NCBI RefSeq assembly: GCF_000147715.2
Contig: NC_017934.1
Location: 682,001-746,000, forward strand
DNA length: 64,000 nt
Reading direction: 5' to 3'
From: Mesotoga prima MesG1.Ag.4.2
GTDB taxonomy: Bacteria; Thermotogota; Thermotogae; Petrotogales; Kosmotogaceae
Part shown: positions 26,120 through 35,829 of the stretch, piece by piece
Position numbering within the stretch: the stretch's first letter is position 1
How the letters are laid out: each line of letters opens with the position of its first letter
Notes under the pieces: generated by a model
What the model saw: the letters and a program-made list of their open reading frames with translations, nothing else
What the model was told of the DNA's origin: nothing
Database searches by the model: none
Program-made: the position numbers and the translations under genes

Positions 26120-26900
26120 AACACTAAGCTATCTAATTCTAGGCGCAATACAAGGTGCTACGGAATTTCTTCCCGTTTCGTCGTCTGGTCATCTAACAAT
26201 CTTCTCCAGTTTTCTCAAAGTTCCTCTCGATTCTGAATCAAAAGCAGCATTTTTTGCGGTGCTTCATCTGGCAACTTTCTTTGCCGTTTTGTTGTTCACA
26301 TTTAAAGATGTATGGGGAATACTCACAGGTCTATCTAAACCTGAAAAGAGGAAAATCTCATTCAGATTCATTGTGCTGCTTCTTGTTGCAACTATTCCTG
26401 CAGTTCTAGTTGGTTTCCTGCTAGAGGATGAAATCAAATCTCTCTTCTCTGATGTGGCATTTGCTTCGATAATGCTTTTTGCTACAGCGGCTGCTTTATT
26501 CATTTCGGATAGATTGAAGGGTGAACGTAAAATCCTTGATCTTTCAGTTGCAGGTGCGCTTTCAATAGGCATTTTCCAGGCGGCAGCAATAGCTCCTGGA
26601 CTATCAAGAAGTGGCTTGACGATATTCGGGGCATTAGTTATAGGAATGATCAGAAGTGATGCAGTTAGATTCTCCTTTCTTTTGAGTCTTCCAGTTACCT
26701 TTGGTGCCGGTATTTTGGAACTCTCCAAAGTAAGTCTTCCTATATCAACCGTCCTTTTGTCATGTCTTCTTGCCTTTTCAACTGGTATTGTTGGGCTTTG
26801 GCTCCTCAAGAAACTTGTTCTGAAGCGACGTCTGAGATTCTTTGGCTTTTACTGTATAATTATAGGGATTGTAGGTCTGATTTTTCGAGGAGTGATGTGA
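26112..26900 (+). CDS. uppP: Undecaprenyl-diphosphate phosphatase
   Basis: Dephosphorylates undecaprenyl diphosphate to recycle the lipid carrier of peptidoglycan precursors. 262 residues, about eight membrane segments. The two BacA/UppP signatures are present: GAIQGATEFLPVSSSGHL near the N-terminus and PGLSRSGLTIFGAL in the second half. GTG start inside the end of the CBS-ACT gene, which suggests translational coupling. Confidence 0.95.
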   Translation: MSETLSYLILGAIQGATEFLPVSSSGHLTIFSSFLKVPLDSESKAAFFAVLHLATFFAVLLFTFKDVWGILTGLSKPEKRKISFRFIVLLLVATIPAVLVGFLLEDEIKSLFSDVAFASIMLFATAAALFISDRLKGERKILDLSVAGALSIGIFQAAAIAPGLSRSGLTIFGALVIGMIRSDAVRFSFLLSLPVTFGAGILELSKVSLPISTVLLSCLLAFSTGIVGLWLLKKLVLKRRLRFFGFYCIIIGIVGLIFRGVM

Positions 26901-26901
26901 T

Positions 26902-27522
26902 TTGGATTTGAATCTCCTCTTTCCCGGCTCTTTAGTGTACGTGCCGGGAATGATGGATGCACCCACAAGTAGCTGTGTTTTGCTTGTGGAGGATTACAAG
27001 AAAATTCTCATCGATCCGGGTGGGTTCGCTTCGATGAAAGTATTAGAAGACGGATTAACTTCTCTGGGTCTCTCCCCAGACGATATAACCGATATATTGC
27101 TCACTCATTTTCATCTTGATCATGCTTTCAGCAGTGTTTTTTTCTCTAAGGCGACGATACATTTACATGAAAGCTTCTCCACCAGAGATTACAGTTCATT
27201 TGGTCCAATAATTGGATCTGTGTATAGTAAGATCATTGACTCCTGGAAATCTATCGAGACCTTCTCGGGTGGCGAAAGGATTTTGGGAGCAATAGATGTT
27301 CTCAGTTCGCCATATCATTCAAGAGATCATGTGTCCTTCTTTCTCCAAACGGAAAATCATGGAAGGGTTTTCATTTGTGGAGACGTCTGCGCAAGACAGA
27401 TACATTATCACGAAATGCGAAAAGGAATGAGATCAGATCCAGCCGCTGCTTTCGTCTTGAAACACTTTGAGAGAGCAGATGCTGTTATTTTCTCTCATGA
27501 CCTCCCGCTGTTCAAGAGGTGA
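26902..27522 (+). CDS. Metallo-beta-lactamase-fold hydrolase
   Basis: 206 residues. The metal motif is LTHFHLDHAF, with a following histidine in SPYHSRDHVSFF, an aspartate in VFICGDVC and a late histidine in FSHDLPLF. The fold serves many hydrolases (glyoxalase II, thioesterase-like enzymes, lactonases); the substrate is not deducible. TTG start 1 base after the uppP stop with GAGGAG upstream. Confidence 0.8.
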   Translation: MDLNLLFPGSLVYVPGMMDAPTSSCVLLVEDYKKILIDPGGFASMKVLEDGLTSLGLSPDDITDILLTHFHLDHAFSSVFFSKATIHLHESFSTRDYSSFGPIIGSVYSKIIDSWKSIETFSGGERILGAIDVLSSPYHSRDHVSFFLQTENHGRVFICGDVCARQIHYHEMRKGMRSDPAAAFVLKHFERADAVIFSHDLPLFKR

Positions 27523-27526
27523 TTGA

Positions 27527-28933
27527 ATGAAGGTGCTTTTTGTATCTTACGAGGTTTATCCTATAGCGAAGGTAGGTGGTCTTGCCGATGTTGCAGGATC
27601 CCTTCCGAAGTATCTTAAAGAGCTTGGAGTCGAAATTGATTTGTTAATGCCATTTCATAAGTCGATAGACAAAAATATGGCTATCAAAACGGATGAGAAC
27701 ATCAGTACCAGGTTCGTCAAAAGAGAGGTTTCTTTTGAGGTTTACAGAGCGAAGTTGCCGAAGAGCGACGTGAACGTTTTTTTGCTTTATAACGAAAGAC
27801 TTATGGACTCAAAGGAGATCTATGGTGCATCGAATCTTGGTTTTCAGGCAATGAGCTTTTCCGATGCCGCCGCTGGATTTGCAGTTGACAAAGGCTACGA
27901 TATCGTCCACCTCAACGATTGGCAAACCGCTTTGATCGCAGTATATCTTAAACAGCGTGAAGCAAAGTGCAAGACTCTTCTTTCTATTCACAATCTCGCC
28001 TATCAAGGTGTATACGGTAAGGAATATCTAGATCTGTCAGGAATCGAAAAAAGCAATCGGAACGAAATCTTTGAGGCAGGAAAAATAAACTTTCTAAAGG
28101 CAGGACTTGTTTTTTCAGATAAGCTTAGCACTGTATCTCCAACCTACGCAAAAGAAATCCAGACGAAAGAATATGGTGCCGGCCTTGAAGACATCCTTTC
28201 TAGAAGGCGGAGTGACCTGGTTGGAATCTTGAACGGGATCGATTACTACGAATATGATCCCGAAAGAGATGAACGACTTTGGGCAAACTTTTCGCAGGAC
28301 AATATTGAGAGCAAGAAAATCAATAAATCTAATTTACAGCAACTTGTGGGTCTTCCGAAAAAAGATGATGCTTTGATTGGACTGATTTCACGTCTTGTAG
28401 ATCAAAAGGGACTTGATTTGATTGAAGATATCAAGGACGAGTTGATGAAGCTTCCCATTCAAATTGTAGTTTTGGGGACGGGAGAGAGCAAGTATGAAGA
28501 CATGTTCAGGATACTTCAAAAGAATTATCCGGAGAAAGTGGCTGCGAGATTGACCTTTGATCTCGATCTTGCCCAAAAAATCTACGGTGGAGCAGATATG
28601 TTCTTGATGCCCTCCAGATATGAACCATGTGGACTTGGACAAATGTTTGCGATGAGATACGGGACTGTTCCGATTGTCAGATACACTGGAGGACTCGCCG
28701 ACACTGTTCATGAATTTGATCCTGAAAACAATGGTAATGGCTTTGGATTCGTAGACTACGATGCGAAAAAGCTGCTTGGAGCTTTGAAGAAAGCCCTCAA
28801 AGTTTACTTTCAACCAGAACTTTGGAAGAAAGTAGTTAGAAATGCGATGAGACAGGACTTCTCATGGAGAGTCTCGGCAATAAATTACCTCTCCCTGTAT
28901 AAGAAGATTCTGGAGGTTAATAACGATGCCTGA
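27527..28933 (+). CDS. glgA: Glycogen synthase (ADP-glucose type)
   Basis: Transfers glucose from ADP-glucose to growing alpha-1,4-glucan. 468 residues, GT5/GT-B fold. The N-terminal AKVGGLADVAGSLPKYL holds the KxGGL nucleotide-binding motif, followed by HLNDWQTALIAVYL and HNLAYQGVYG. The C-terminal domain has LISRLVDQKGLDL and PSRYEPCGLGQMFAMRYGTVPIVRYTGGLADTV. Overlaps galT by 8 bases. Confidence 0.93.
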   Translation: MKVLFVSYEVYPIAKVGGLADVAGSLPKYLKELGVEIDLLMPFHKSIDKNMAIKTDENISTRFVKREVSFEVYRAKLPKSDVNVFLLYNERLMDSKEIYGASNLGFQAMSFSDAAAGFAVDKGYDIVHLNDWQTALIAVYLKQREAKCKTLLSIHNLAYQGVYGKEYLDLSGIEKSNRNEIFEAGKINFLKAGLVFSDKLSTVSPTYAKEIQTKEYGAGLEDILSRRRSDLVGILNGIDYYEYDPERDERLWANFSQDNIESKKINKSNLQQLVGLPKKDDALIGLISRLVDQKGLDLIEDIKDELMKLPIQIVVLGTGESKYEDMFRILQKNYPEKVAARLTFDLDLAQKIYGGADMFLMPSRYEPCGLGQMFAMRYGTVPIVRYTGGLADTVHEFDPENNGNGFGFVDYDAKKLLGALKKALKVYFQPELWKKVVRNAMRQDFSWRVSAINYLSLYKKILEVNNDA

Positions 28934-29933
28934 ACTTAGAAAGGATCCGATAATCAAGAGGTGGGTGATTATTGCGACCGAAAGAGCTCGACGACCTCAT
29001 GATTTCATAAATGCTAAAGAAAATGTTGAATCAGCCTTTTGTCCGTTTGACTATGGCAATGAACACACCACACCTCCAGAAATCATGGCGTTTAGGCCCG
29101 CAGATACTGCTAAGGACAGTCCGGGCTGGTGGGTGAGAGTTGTGCAAAACAAGTTTCCTGCATTGGATTCAAATATTGAGCCCGAGCGATTCGGTCACGG
29201 CATGTACGATGTCATAAAGGGGTTCGGGACCCACGAAGTCATCATTGAGACACCGGATCACAACGCTTCAATGGCGACCCTATCGTATGGACAGGTTAGA
29301 GAAGTAGTTTGGGCATACAAAGAACGTCTCCAGACACTCGAAAAGGACAGCAGGATAAAGTACATCTTGATATTCAAGAATCATGGAAGAGAAGCTGGCG
29401 CCTCGCTTGTCCATTCGCATAGTCAGCTCATTGCTACACCAATAGTTCCAAAAAGAGTCGCAGAAGAGATAGCTGGTGCAGCTGAGTACTACCGCTTCAG
29501 AGAGAGATGTGTATATTGTGATATGGTGAATCAAGAGACTCTTGAAGGGACACGAGTAGTTGAAGAAAACAGCGATTTCGTAGCGTTTGAACCATTCGCT
29601 GCGAGGTTCCCCTTTGAGACGTGGATTGTTCCAAAGGTTCATAGTCACAATTTTGGAGAGATATCTGCTACTCAAATCGAAAGTTTTTCGATAATTCTCA
29701 AGAATACGTTGCTAAGAATCTACAAAGCTCTAGATAATCCACCATATAATTTCATGCTGCACACAGGAATAAGGGGAATTGACGAATCGAATCACTACCA
29801 CTGGCATCTGGAAATAGTACCAAGGCTTACAAGGGTTGCCGGATTTGAATGGGGATCGGGTTTCTACATAAACCCTATGCCTCCAGAGCATGCAGCCATG
29901 TATCTTCGTGAAGTCAGCACTGAGGAGGAATGA
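28926..29933 (+). CDS. galT: Galactose-1-phosphate uridylyltransferase
   Basis: Leloir pathway enzyme exchanging UMP between UDP-glucose and galactose-1-phosphate. 335 residues, HIT superfamily. The active-site region reads NHGREAGASLVHSHSQL, with HSH (H163, H165) where many enzymes have HPH. Further segments are FCPFDYGNE, AFEPFAARFPFETWIVPK and NHYHWHLEIVPRL. No galK or galE lies beside it. Some close relatives use ADP-glucose, which could suit the glgA-linked context. Confidence 0.88.
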   Translation: MPELRKDPIIKRWVIIATERARRPHDFINAKENVESAFCPFDYGNEHTTPPEIMAFRPADTAKDSPGWWVRVVQNKFPALDSNIEPERFGHGMYDVIKGFGTHEVIIETPDHNASMATLSYGQVREVVWAYKERLQTLEKDSRIKYILIFKNHGREAGASLVHSHSQLIATPIVPKRVAEEIAGAAEYYRFRERCVYCDMVNQETLEGTRVVEENSDFVAFEPFAARFPFETWIVPKVHSHNFGEISATQIESFSIILKNTLLRIYKALDNPPYNFMLHTGIRGIDESNHYHWHLEIVPRLTRVAGFEWGSGFYINPMPPEHAAMYLREVSTEEE

Positions 29934-29935
29934 AA

Positions 29936-30235
29936 ATGGAAACGAAAGTAAGCGATGAACTCCTTAAACATCTTGAAGGCCTTGCAAAGCTTGAACTACT
30001 TGAAGACGAGCGTATTGAACTGAAAAAGGATATTGAGGAGATACTGCAGTATATGACGCTTCTAGATGGAGTAGATCCTGACGCTGAAGAAATGGTCACT
30101 CCTGTTGAGAAGAGCCTCGAGCCTAGGGAAGACGAGTTGGTCGAGTTCAAGGAATCGAGACTCATTCGAGATCTCTTTCCCGAAACAGAGGGGAGCTATT
30201 TGAAGGTACCAAGGATTTATAAAGAAGAGAAATGA
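29936..30235 (+). CDS. gatC: Aspartyl/glutamyl-tRNA amidotransferase subunit C
   Basis: Small subunit that stabilises GatA-GatB in converting Glu-tRNA(Gln) or Asp-tRNA(Asn) to the amide forms. 99 residues with the family pattern LKHLEGLAKLELLEDE...DIEEILQYMTLLDGVD...EPREDE. An ATG at 29930 overlaps the galT stop, but it is only 1 base from AGGAGG; the ATG at 29936 has a 7-base spacing. gatA and gatB are not in this window. Confidence 0.87.
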   Translation: METKVSDELLKHLEGLAKLELLEDERIELKKDIEEILQYMTLLDGVDPDAEEMVTPVEKSLEPREDELVEFKESRLIRDLFPETEGSYLKVPRIYKEEK

Positions 30236-30238
30236 GCA

Positions 30239-30577
30239 ATGAGCAAGGAGTCTGGTAAGAGATACGAGGATCTCGCATGCGAATACTTGAAAGAAAACGG
30301 ATACAGGATAATAGCAAGGAATGTTGCGTATAGATTCGGGGAAATAGATATCGTTGCTCTAGAAGGCAAGATTCTGGTGTTTGTTGAAGTAAAGGGGGGA
30401 AGCTCGTTAGTACTCCCGAGATATCGTGTAGATGAAAGGAAAATTAGGAGATTGGAATTGGCTGCCCAGAGATATATTCTGACTGAAGAGCCTAAGTTTG
30501 AGGAAGCTAGACTGGATGTCATTGAGATTCTAGAAAGCGGAGCAGTTAATCATTTTAGATCTGTTGGAAGGTGGTAG
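30239..30577 (+). CDS. YraN / UPF0102 family endonuclease-like protein
   Basis: 112 residues. GKRYEDLACEYLKENGYRIIARNVAYRFGEIDIVALEGKILVFVEVKG shows the restriction-endonuclease-like core with E, D and EVK (E-x-K) metal residues. Its cellular role is not established; other members are linked by context to DNA uptake or rRNA processing. Three bases separate it from gatC. Confidence 0.88.
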   Translation: MSKESGKRYEDLACEYLKENGYRIIARNVAYRFGEIDIVALEGKILVFVEVKGGSSLVLPRYRVDERKIRRLELAAQRYILTEEPKFEEARLDVIEILESGAVNHFRSVGRW

Positions 30578-30578
30578 A

Positions 30579-32228
30579 GTGCTTAGAGGTGAACGAGCAG
30601 TTAACCAGGAGTACAAGAGATGGCTAGATAATGCATCTGATGAGATCAGAGATGAACTGAAGGATCTCACTCCTGAAGAAGTTAGAGAGAGATTTTCACT
30701 GGATCTCGAATTTGGAACAGGTGGAATGCGTGGTGTAATGGGTGCAGGTACAAATAGGATAAATTCTTACACCATCAAGCGCGCCTCTTTAGGGTTTGGG
30801 CGCTGGATTTCAGAGAATTACAGTGATCCATCTGTTGTAATAGCGTTTGATACCAGACATAAATCTGCGCAGTTTGCCCAAACGACAGCCGAGGTTCTTT
30901 CGTCCATGGGAATTAGAGTGCACGTATTCATCGAACCCATGCCGGTTCCAATACTTAGTTATGCAGTGAGAGAGTTGAAAGCTAGCGGTGGTGTCGTAAT
31001 AACGGCCAGTCACAATCCACCGCAATACAACGGTTATAAGGTCTACACTTCCGATGGGACCCAGGCCGTACCCAGCTATGCAGAAGAGATAATAAAAAGA
31101 GTCGAAGCATCGGACTATTTTGAGGATATCAGTCCAAGAAGTGAACTGATAAATAGCATCCCGAATTCCCTTCTTGAGAAATACATCGACACCGTGAAAG
31201 AAAACATACTAGGACTTACTTCTGACTATGAAGAACTGAATGTTGTTTACACACCCCTACATGGGAGTGGAAACTTTCCCGTTTACAAAGCTCTTACAGT
31301 GCTCGGACACAGAGTGAAACGAGTTGAGGAGCAGGCTATACCGGATGGAGATTTCCCGACGGTGCAGAGCCCAAATCCCGAAGATCCAAGAGCCTTTTCC
31401 ATGGCTCTGGATGTTGCGAGAGAGATAGGCGCAGATCTTGTAATAGCAACGGACCCCGACTGCGATAGATTGGGGATAATGGTGGCACACAATGGTGATT
31501 ATGCTCCACTAAATGGAAATCAGACCGGCGCAATAATGACTTCCTTCATACTGGAGCGAATGGAAGATTCACTGCCGTCAGATCCGTTTATTGTAAAAAC
31601 GATCGTCTCGACTGATCTTGTGAAGAGGATCGCATCCAAATATGGTGTTGAAGTGAAAGAGACTCTTACTGGGTTCAAGTTTATTGGAGAAATAATCGAA
31701 AAAGCTGAAATGGATGGAAAAGGGAACTATCTTTTTGGATTTGAAGAGAGCTACGGCTCGCTGTTTGGAAAACATGCAAGAGACAAAGATGCGGTCAGCG
31801 CGGCCGCACTAGCCTGCGCGATCGGCGGACACCTTAAACGCAAAGAGATGACATTGATCGACTATCTTGAAGAAATCTATAGCGAGTTTGGCTACTTCCA
31901 AGAGGCACTTGTGAACAAAGAGTATGAAGGAATTCAAGGGAAGGAAAAGATTGAGTTAATAATGACAGAACTCAGGCATATTGAGCCATCGAAGCTAAAA
32001 GACATGGCCATCAGAGGAATGAAAGATTATCTGAATGGTTATGGTAACCTTCCTCCTTCAGATGTAATATCAATGGAAATGGAGAACGACTGCAAAATAA
32101 TAGTGCGACCCTCAGGAACAGAGCCGAAAATCAAGTTCTACCTTATGGCCAGAGGAGAAAATAGAGAAGAAGCAGAGAAGAAGATAGAAGAAATGAAAGA
32201 ACTGGTTGAAAGGATTGCATGCTTATGA
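30579..32228 (+). CDS. Phosphoglucomutase/phosphomannomutase
   Basis: 549 residues, alpha-D-phosphohexomutase superfamily, PgcA-like group. The phosphoserine loop is VVITASHNPPQYNGYKVY (S144), the metal loop IATDPDCDRLGIMV, the sugar-binding loop GFEESYG, and the phosphate-binding loop RPSGTEPKIKFYL. Links glucose-6-phosphate and glucose-1-phosphate, feeding glgA. A TTG at 30564 is possible, but the GTG at 30579 lies 5 bases after GGAAGGTGG and gives MLRGERAVNQEYKRW. Confidence 0.9.
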   Translation: MLRGERAVNQEYKRWLDNASDEIRDELKDLTPEEVRERFSLDLEFGTGGMRGVMGAGTNRINSYTIKRASLGFGRWISENYSDPSVVIAFDTRHKSAQFAQTTAEVLSSMGIRVHVFIEPMPVPILSYAVRELKASGGVVITASHNPPQYNGYKVYTSDGTQAVPSYAEEIIKRVEASDYFEDISPRSELINSIPNSLLEKYIDTVKENILGLTSDYEELNVVYTPLHGSGNFPVYKALTVLGHRVKRVEEQAIPDGDFPTVQSPNPEDPRAFSMALDVAREIGADLVIATDPDCDRLGIMVAHNGDYAPLNGNQTGAIMTSFILERMEDSLPSDPFIVKTIVSTDLVKRIASKYGVEVKETLTGFKFIGEIIEKAEMDGKGNYLFGFEESYGSLFGKHARDKDAVSAAALACAIGGHLKRKEMTLIDYLEEIYSEFGYFQEALVNKEYEGIQGKEKIELIMTELRHIEPSKLKDMAIRGMKDYLNGYGNLPPSDVISMEMENDCKIIVRPSGTEPKIKFYLMARGENREEAEKKIEEMKELVERIACL

Positions 32229-32833
32229 ACTTCAGGTACGCGCACATTCTTTATAGGGGAGATGACTTCCTTACACCAAAAAGAGCTACTTTTGATCACA
32301 GAACAAAAACTGGTTTCATGACCACCTGGTCTACTGATCAATCAGCTGAGTTGCTTAAACATAAATATTGGAATTGCCTTAGTGCTTATGGCCTTGAGAG
32401 CGCGATGAGGCGGAAGATCACTTTCGAAAGAAAGCACAGCGACTCGAATCTACTGTACTTTAAGTATGAACTAGAAGTTCCAGAAGCTCTTGAAGGTTAT
32501 TTCGATCAGACAACGTTTGAGGTCATTTCAAAGAATTTGTCGATTAGGGAAACTACCGAAGAAGTTTACAAGATGCTAAAGGACTACGAAGAAGGATCGC
32601 TTAGCTTCAATGACCAAAGGTTCTCATCATGGCTTGCCATGAAAACTGGAGAACTACAGTTGAGTGTAAACGAAAAAAAAGAGCTTGAGAAATCACTAAT
32701 AAAGTATGTAGAAACCATTGTAGGTAGAATTCTTTGGGCAGTTTATAATGGAGATCTACCAAAAATGGGGAAGGACCTTTCCTCAATCGTTTATCTTTAC
32801 ACTGAAATGCTTGACTTGATAGCTCTAAAATGA
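32219..32833 (+). CDS. Hypothetical protein between phosphoglucomutase and truA
   Basis: 204 residues, soluble, charged, probably largely helical in the second half ([28 protein letters not shown]). No recognisable domain or signal. It overlaps the phosphoglucomutase gene by 10 bases and truA by 4 (ATGA), so expression is almost certainly coupled to both. An alternative ATG at 32225 is possible. Confidence 0.65.
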   Translation: MLMNFRYAHILYRGDDFLTPKRATFDHRTKTGFMTTWSTDQSAELLKHKYWNCLSAYGLESAMRRKITFERKHSDSNLLYFKYELEVPEALEGYFDQTTFEVISKNLSIRETTEEVYKMLKDYEEGSLSFNDQRFSSWLAMKTGELQLSVNEKKELEKSLIKYVETIVGRILWAVYNGDLPKMGKDLSSIVYLYTEMLDLIALK

Positions 32834-33588
32834 TTATGAAGAGATTCGCTGCTATAGTGTCTTATGATGGAACAGATTTTTTCGGTTTCCAGAACCAGCC
32901 GGGATTACGGACGGTTCAGGGCAAGTTTGAAGAAGCGCTTCATAGAATCCATAAATTTTGCATCTCTAGTCAAGGCGCAGGACGTACTGATACTGGTGTT
33001 CACGGGTTCGGACAGGTAATTGCCTTCGATTCTAATCTGGATCGCCTGGAAGCAACTACCATGAGAGACGCATTGAACGCAAATCTTCCATCTGACATGT
33101 ATGTCAGGAAAGTACATGAAGTCGATGAGAATTTCAGCCCAAGATTCGCCGCAAAGAAAAGGATATACCACTATTACATACAAACGTCAAGTGAACCGGA
33201 TATTTTTAGAAGAAGGTTTGTCTGGTGGTTTCCCTATTCTCTCGATATTAAATCAATGAGAAGAGCGGCAGTCAATCTCTTGGGCGAACATGATTTTGCT
33301 GCATTCAGGACCGGTAAGGACGATAGAAATCCTGTTAGAACTATTACGGCGATAAGAATAATAAGATACAAACCTTACATCATACTTATAAGGGTTGAAG
33401 GCATTTCGTTCCTAAAGAGAATGGTGAGAAACATTGTTGGAACGCTTGTAAAAGTCGGAACAGGAAGTGTTTCAGAAGAATCGGTATCTGAGTTTCTTTC
33501 TTCTCATGACAGATCAACATTACCGGGAACGGCTCCACCTCAGGGACTCGTATTTTACAAAGTTATCTTTGATGAATTCGAGACCTAG
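32830..33588 (+). CDS. truA: tRNA pseudouridine(38-40) synthase
   Basis: Isomerises uridines 38-40 in the tRNA anticodon arm. 252 residues. The catalytic aspartate lies in [15 protein letters not shown] (D54). [26 protein letters not shown] at the start and [19 protein letters not shown] near the end are also conserved. The last gene of the run before a decayed region. Confidence 0.95.
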   Translation: MIMKRFAAIVSYDGTDFFGFQNQPGLRTVQGKFEEALHRIHKFCISSQGAGRTDTGVHGFGQVIAFDSNLDRLEATTMRDALNANLPSDMYVRKVHEVDENFSPRFAAKKRIYHYYIQTSSEPDIFRRRFVWWFPYSLDIKSMRRAAVNLLGEHDFAAFRTGKDDRNPVRTITAIRIIRYKPYIILIRVEGISFLKRMVRNIVGTLVKVGTGSVSEESVSEFLSSHDRSTLPGTAPPQGLVFYKVIFDEFET

Positions 33589-34353
33589 ATTTGATGAACA
33601 ATTGTTTGAACTAGTGCTGTCTGAAAGGAGAACAGGACCATCAATTTTACTGTGAAGCGGAAAATTCATTATTAATGGTATGATTGTTCTTAAGCCGGGC
33701 TGCAAGGTAATTTCTGTGTACCGGATTTTTGTGGGAAGACTTGAAAGGCGAGTTCGTCGGTTAAGTCCAAAAAGAAAGTGGCAGCAATCGGTAGAATTGG
33801 TACCTATACTGGAGAGCAAGATAAATCGGGTAGCTCCTCACATAATGGTTTCAATCAGCTAATGCTTGATAGTGCCGCATCTACCTTGGTCTATTTTATT
33901 GTGGGCGGAGAAAAGATCAGCCATTGGAAGGAAGGGAGATTTTACCTGGATCTACAAAATCAGAAAACTTGCGCTTGTCGATGCTCAAGAGAAGAAGGTT
34001 CACCAGCTGCAGTTTTTTACTTATTTCAACAGCTGGATCGGCGAAACTGCAAGAAGTTTTCTGGGCGATTGAAGTGAACCTTTAGTCTACTAAAGGATCC
34101 ATTTGAAGCTGTTTCCGGACTGAGAGAAAAGTAATTGGTTGAGGGAGTCGCTATTTTGTATTTCCGAAATTAGCCAAAGCATTTGATCCTTGCTAATCAG
34201 TACGAAGAAAGTAAATTTGAGTATCTGCCTCATACAGCAATTAGAAACGAACTCAGTGGCGATTCTAACCGGTGGCCGAAGAGTCGAAAGTATTTTGAGA
34301 AGAATGTAAGTCATCAGATTTGAAGGGAGGGAGAACCCCGATTTTACGGTTAG
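33589..34353 (+). pseudogene. 765-bp gap with remnants of a decayed plus-strand gene
   Basis: No intact gene. Several coding-like segments lie in order on the plus strand but in different frames or broken by stops: GDFTWIYKIRKLALVDAQEK then KVHQLQFFTYFNSWIGETAR (frame of 33866-34072), then in the frame of 34087 LLKDPFEAVSGLREK, stop, LVEGVAILYFRN, stop, and PKHLILANQYEESKFEYLPH followed by TAIRNELSGDSNRWPKSRKY to about 34321. The regular amino-acid composition argues for an old pseudogene with frameshifts and nonsense changes. No family recognised. A hairpin lies at 34079-34096. Confidence 0.45.
34079..34096 (+). other. Small hairpin inside the decayed region
   Basis: CCTTTAG-TCTA-CTAAAGG, a perfect 7-bp stem with a 4-base loop. 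No T run follows, so it is not called a terminator. Confidence 0.35.
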
Positions 34354-35820
34354 GTGATCGGGAAAGGTTTGAAATCCTTATTAGTTGGTTTGTTACTGAT
34401 TCTTTCTTTTTCCGGAATAATGGCCCAGGAGATCTTTGATTTCGTGCCTGAAGATGTTGGTTATTTTCTTATACTTCGAGGATTGAGATCGACAATGGAG
34501 GCTCTTAGGGATAACACAAATTTTTTTGGAGCCTATCTCGGAGATAATGGATACGGAGCCGAAAGAGCTTTTTATGGAATAATCGATGCGGCAGGATACA
34601 ATGCTGAAGTCGATACCAGCTTCCTTAAGTCTGCGTTGAACAATGACATACTACTTGCCGGGGAAGGAATCGATCTTTCACTTGACGACCTGTTGATGTT
34701 CGATCCTTTTTACCTTCTTGAGAAACTAAAGCTTACTGAGAACAGAGTTTTCATGGCTTGGAGAACGGACAGTTCCTTCGAATTGTTGAAGGCGGTGGCG
34801 GTTCTTCTTGATATGGCGATATTTGTTCAGCCCGGCGAAAGCGTCAATGAACTCAGAAGCAACACTGGAACGCTTTTCTATAATGCCGGCGACGATTACC
34901 TGATAATCGGTGGAAACAAAGATGCAGTTACACTTGCCCTGAAAACCTATGAAGGTGAAGGAAAAAGGCTTCTAGAATCTAACGGCAAAGGAAGGGAAGT
35001 TGCTGAAATGAGCTATGATTACGCTTTGGCCGGTTACATTGATGGAGACCGTTTTCATCTAGATCTGGGGCTGGAATCGACTTTCTCGATTGAAAGCACT
35101 ATCTTATTTGCTAGGCCAGAAGGACACACATTAACCGCAACAATAGTTCAGGATACTGTTTTTCTCAGCAGTGAAGATCTTCAAAAGATGCTCTCTGTTA
35201 CTGACACAAAAGAACTGGAGGCCTCCAAAGAGACTTTTGGGGATTACACCGTATTCTTTCCGTCTTCATCCGTTGAAACTCTGAGAAAGGAGCTTGCGCA
35301 CTGGTTTGAACTTGATTTAGAGCCCTATAGAGAGCTCGCTGATTTTGTTGTACTTCTTTCTAAGGAGAGTATAGGAAACACAAGAATATATGGAGATCTC
35401 GTTTCAGAAACACCCAGAGTGACAGCCGTATTTACGAACAAAAGTTCAGACACTGAGAAATTCGAGAATTCTTTGAAAGAGTGGGGTGCTTTGCAGTCAG
35501 CACATAAGGACAGTAGGATCTACGAGCTTGAGAACGATTTTGACACAATTTACTTTATTTTTTCCAACGAAACTACCGTGTTGACTTCCCTTTCGCCCGA
35601 TGAATACTACAGATTGCTTTCCGATGCAGAAAGTCTCAGTGATAACATTAGCTACGAGTTTGTACGAAATCTTGGCCTGGAAAAAGACATAGCACATGCT
35701 TTCATCGACATGAAAAAAGTCTTCAAGTCTTTGATGGGAGTTTCCGTAGACAGTGCTCTGTTCTACCAGCAGACATTTGATGAAAACGGCAATATGATTC
35801 ACGCTCTCCGCTTCTATTGA
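34354..35820 (+). CDS. Secreted protein of unknown function upstream of secA
   Basis: 488 residues. A signal peptide occupies residues 1-24 (basic MIGKGLK, core SLLVGLLLILSFSGIM, likely cleavage at AQ-E). The mature part is acidic, with repeated segments of the type FL.ILRG..STMEAL and alternating strand and helix signals (FLSSEDLQKMLSV; AFIDMKKVFKSLMG). No lipobox and no C-terminal anchor. The GTG start lacks an obvious ribosome-binding site; a TTG at 34369 is an alternative. I do not recognise a family. Confidence 0.65.
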   Translation: MIGKGLKSLLVGLLLILSFSGIMAQEIFDFVPEDVGYFLILRGLRSTMEALRDNTNFFGAYLGDNGYGAERAFYGIIDAAGYNAEVDTSFLKSALNNDILLAGEGIDLSLDDLLMFDPFYLLEKLKLTENRVFMAWRTDSSFELLKAVAVLLDMAIFVQPGESVNELRSNTGTLFYNAGDDYLIIGGNKDAVTLALKTYEGEGKRLLESNGKGREVAEMSYDYALAGYIDGDRFHLDLGLESTFSIESTILFARPEGHTLTATIVQDTVFLSSEDLQKMLSVTDTKELEASKETFGDYTVFFPSSSVETLRKELAHWFELDLEPYRELADFVVLLSKESIGNTRIYGDLVSETPRVTAVFTNKSSDTEKFENSLKEWGALQSAHKDSRIYELENDFDTIYFIFSNETTVLTSLSPDEYYRLLSDAESLSDNISYEFVRNLGLEKDIAHAFIDMKKVFKSLMGVSVDSALFYQQTFDENGNMIHALRFY

Positions 35821-35829
35821 GGTGATTTA

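Noticed and set aside
29412-29420. HSH instead of HPH in GalT, considered as loss of the active site.
   Set aside because: Both histidines are present, and HSH variants are common among bacterial and archaeal relatives.
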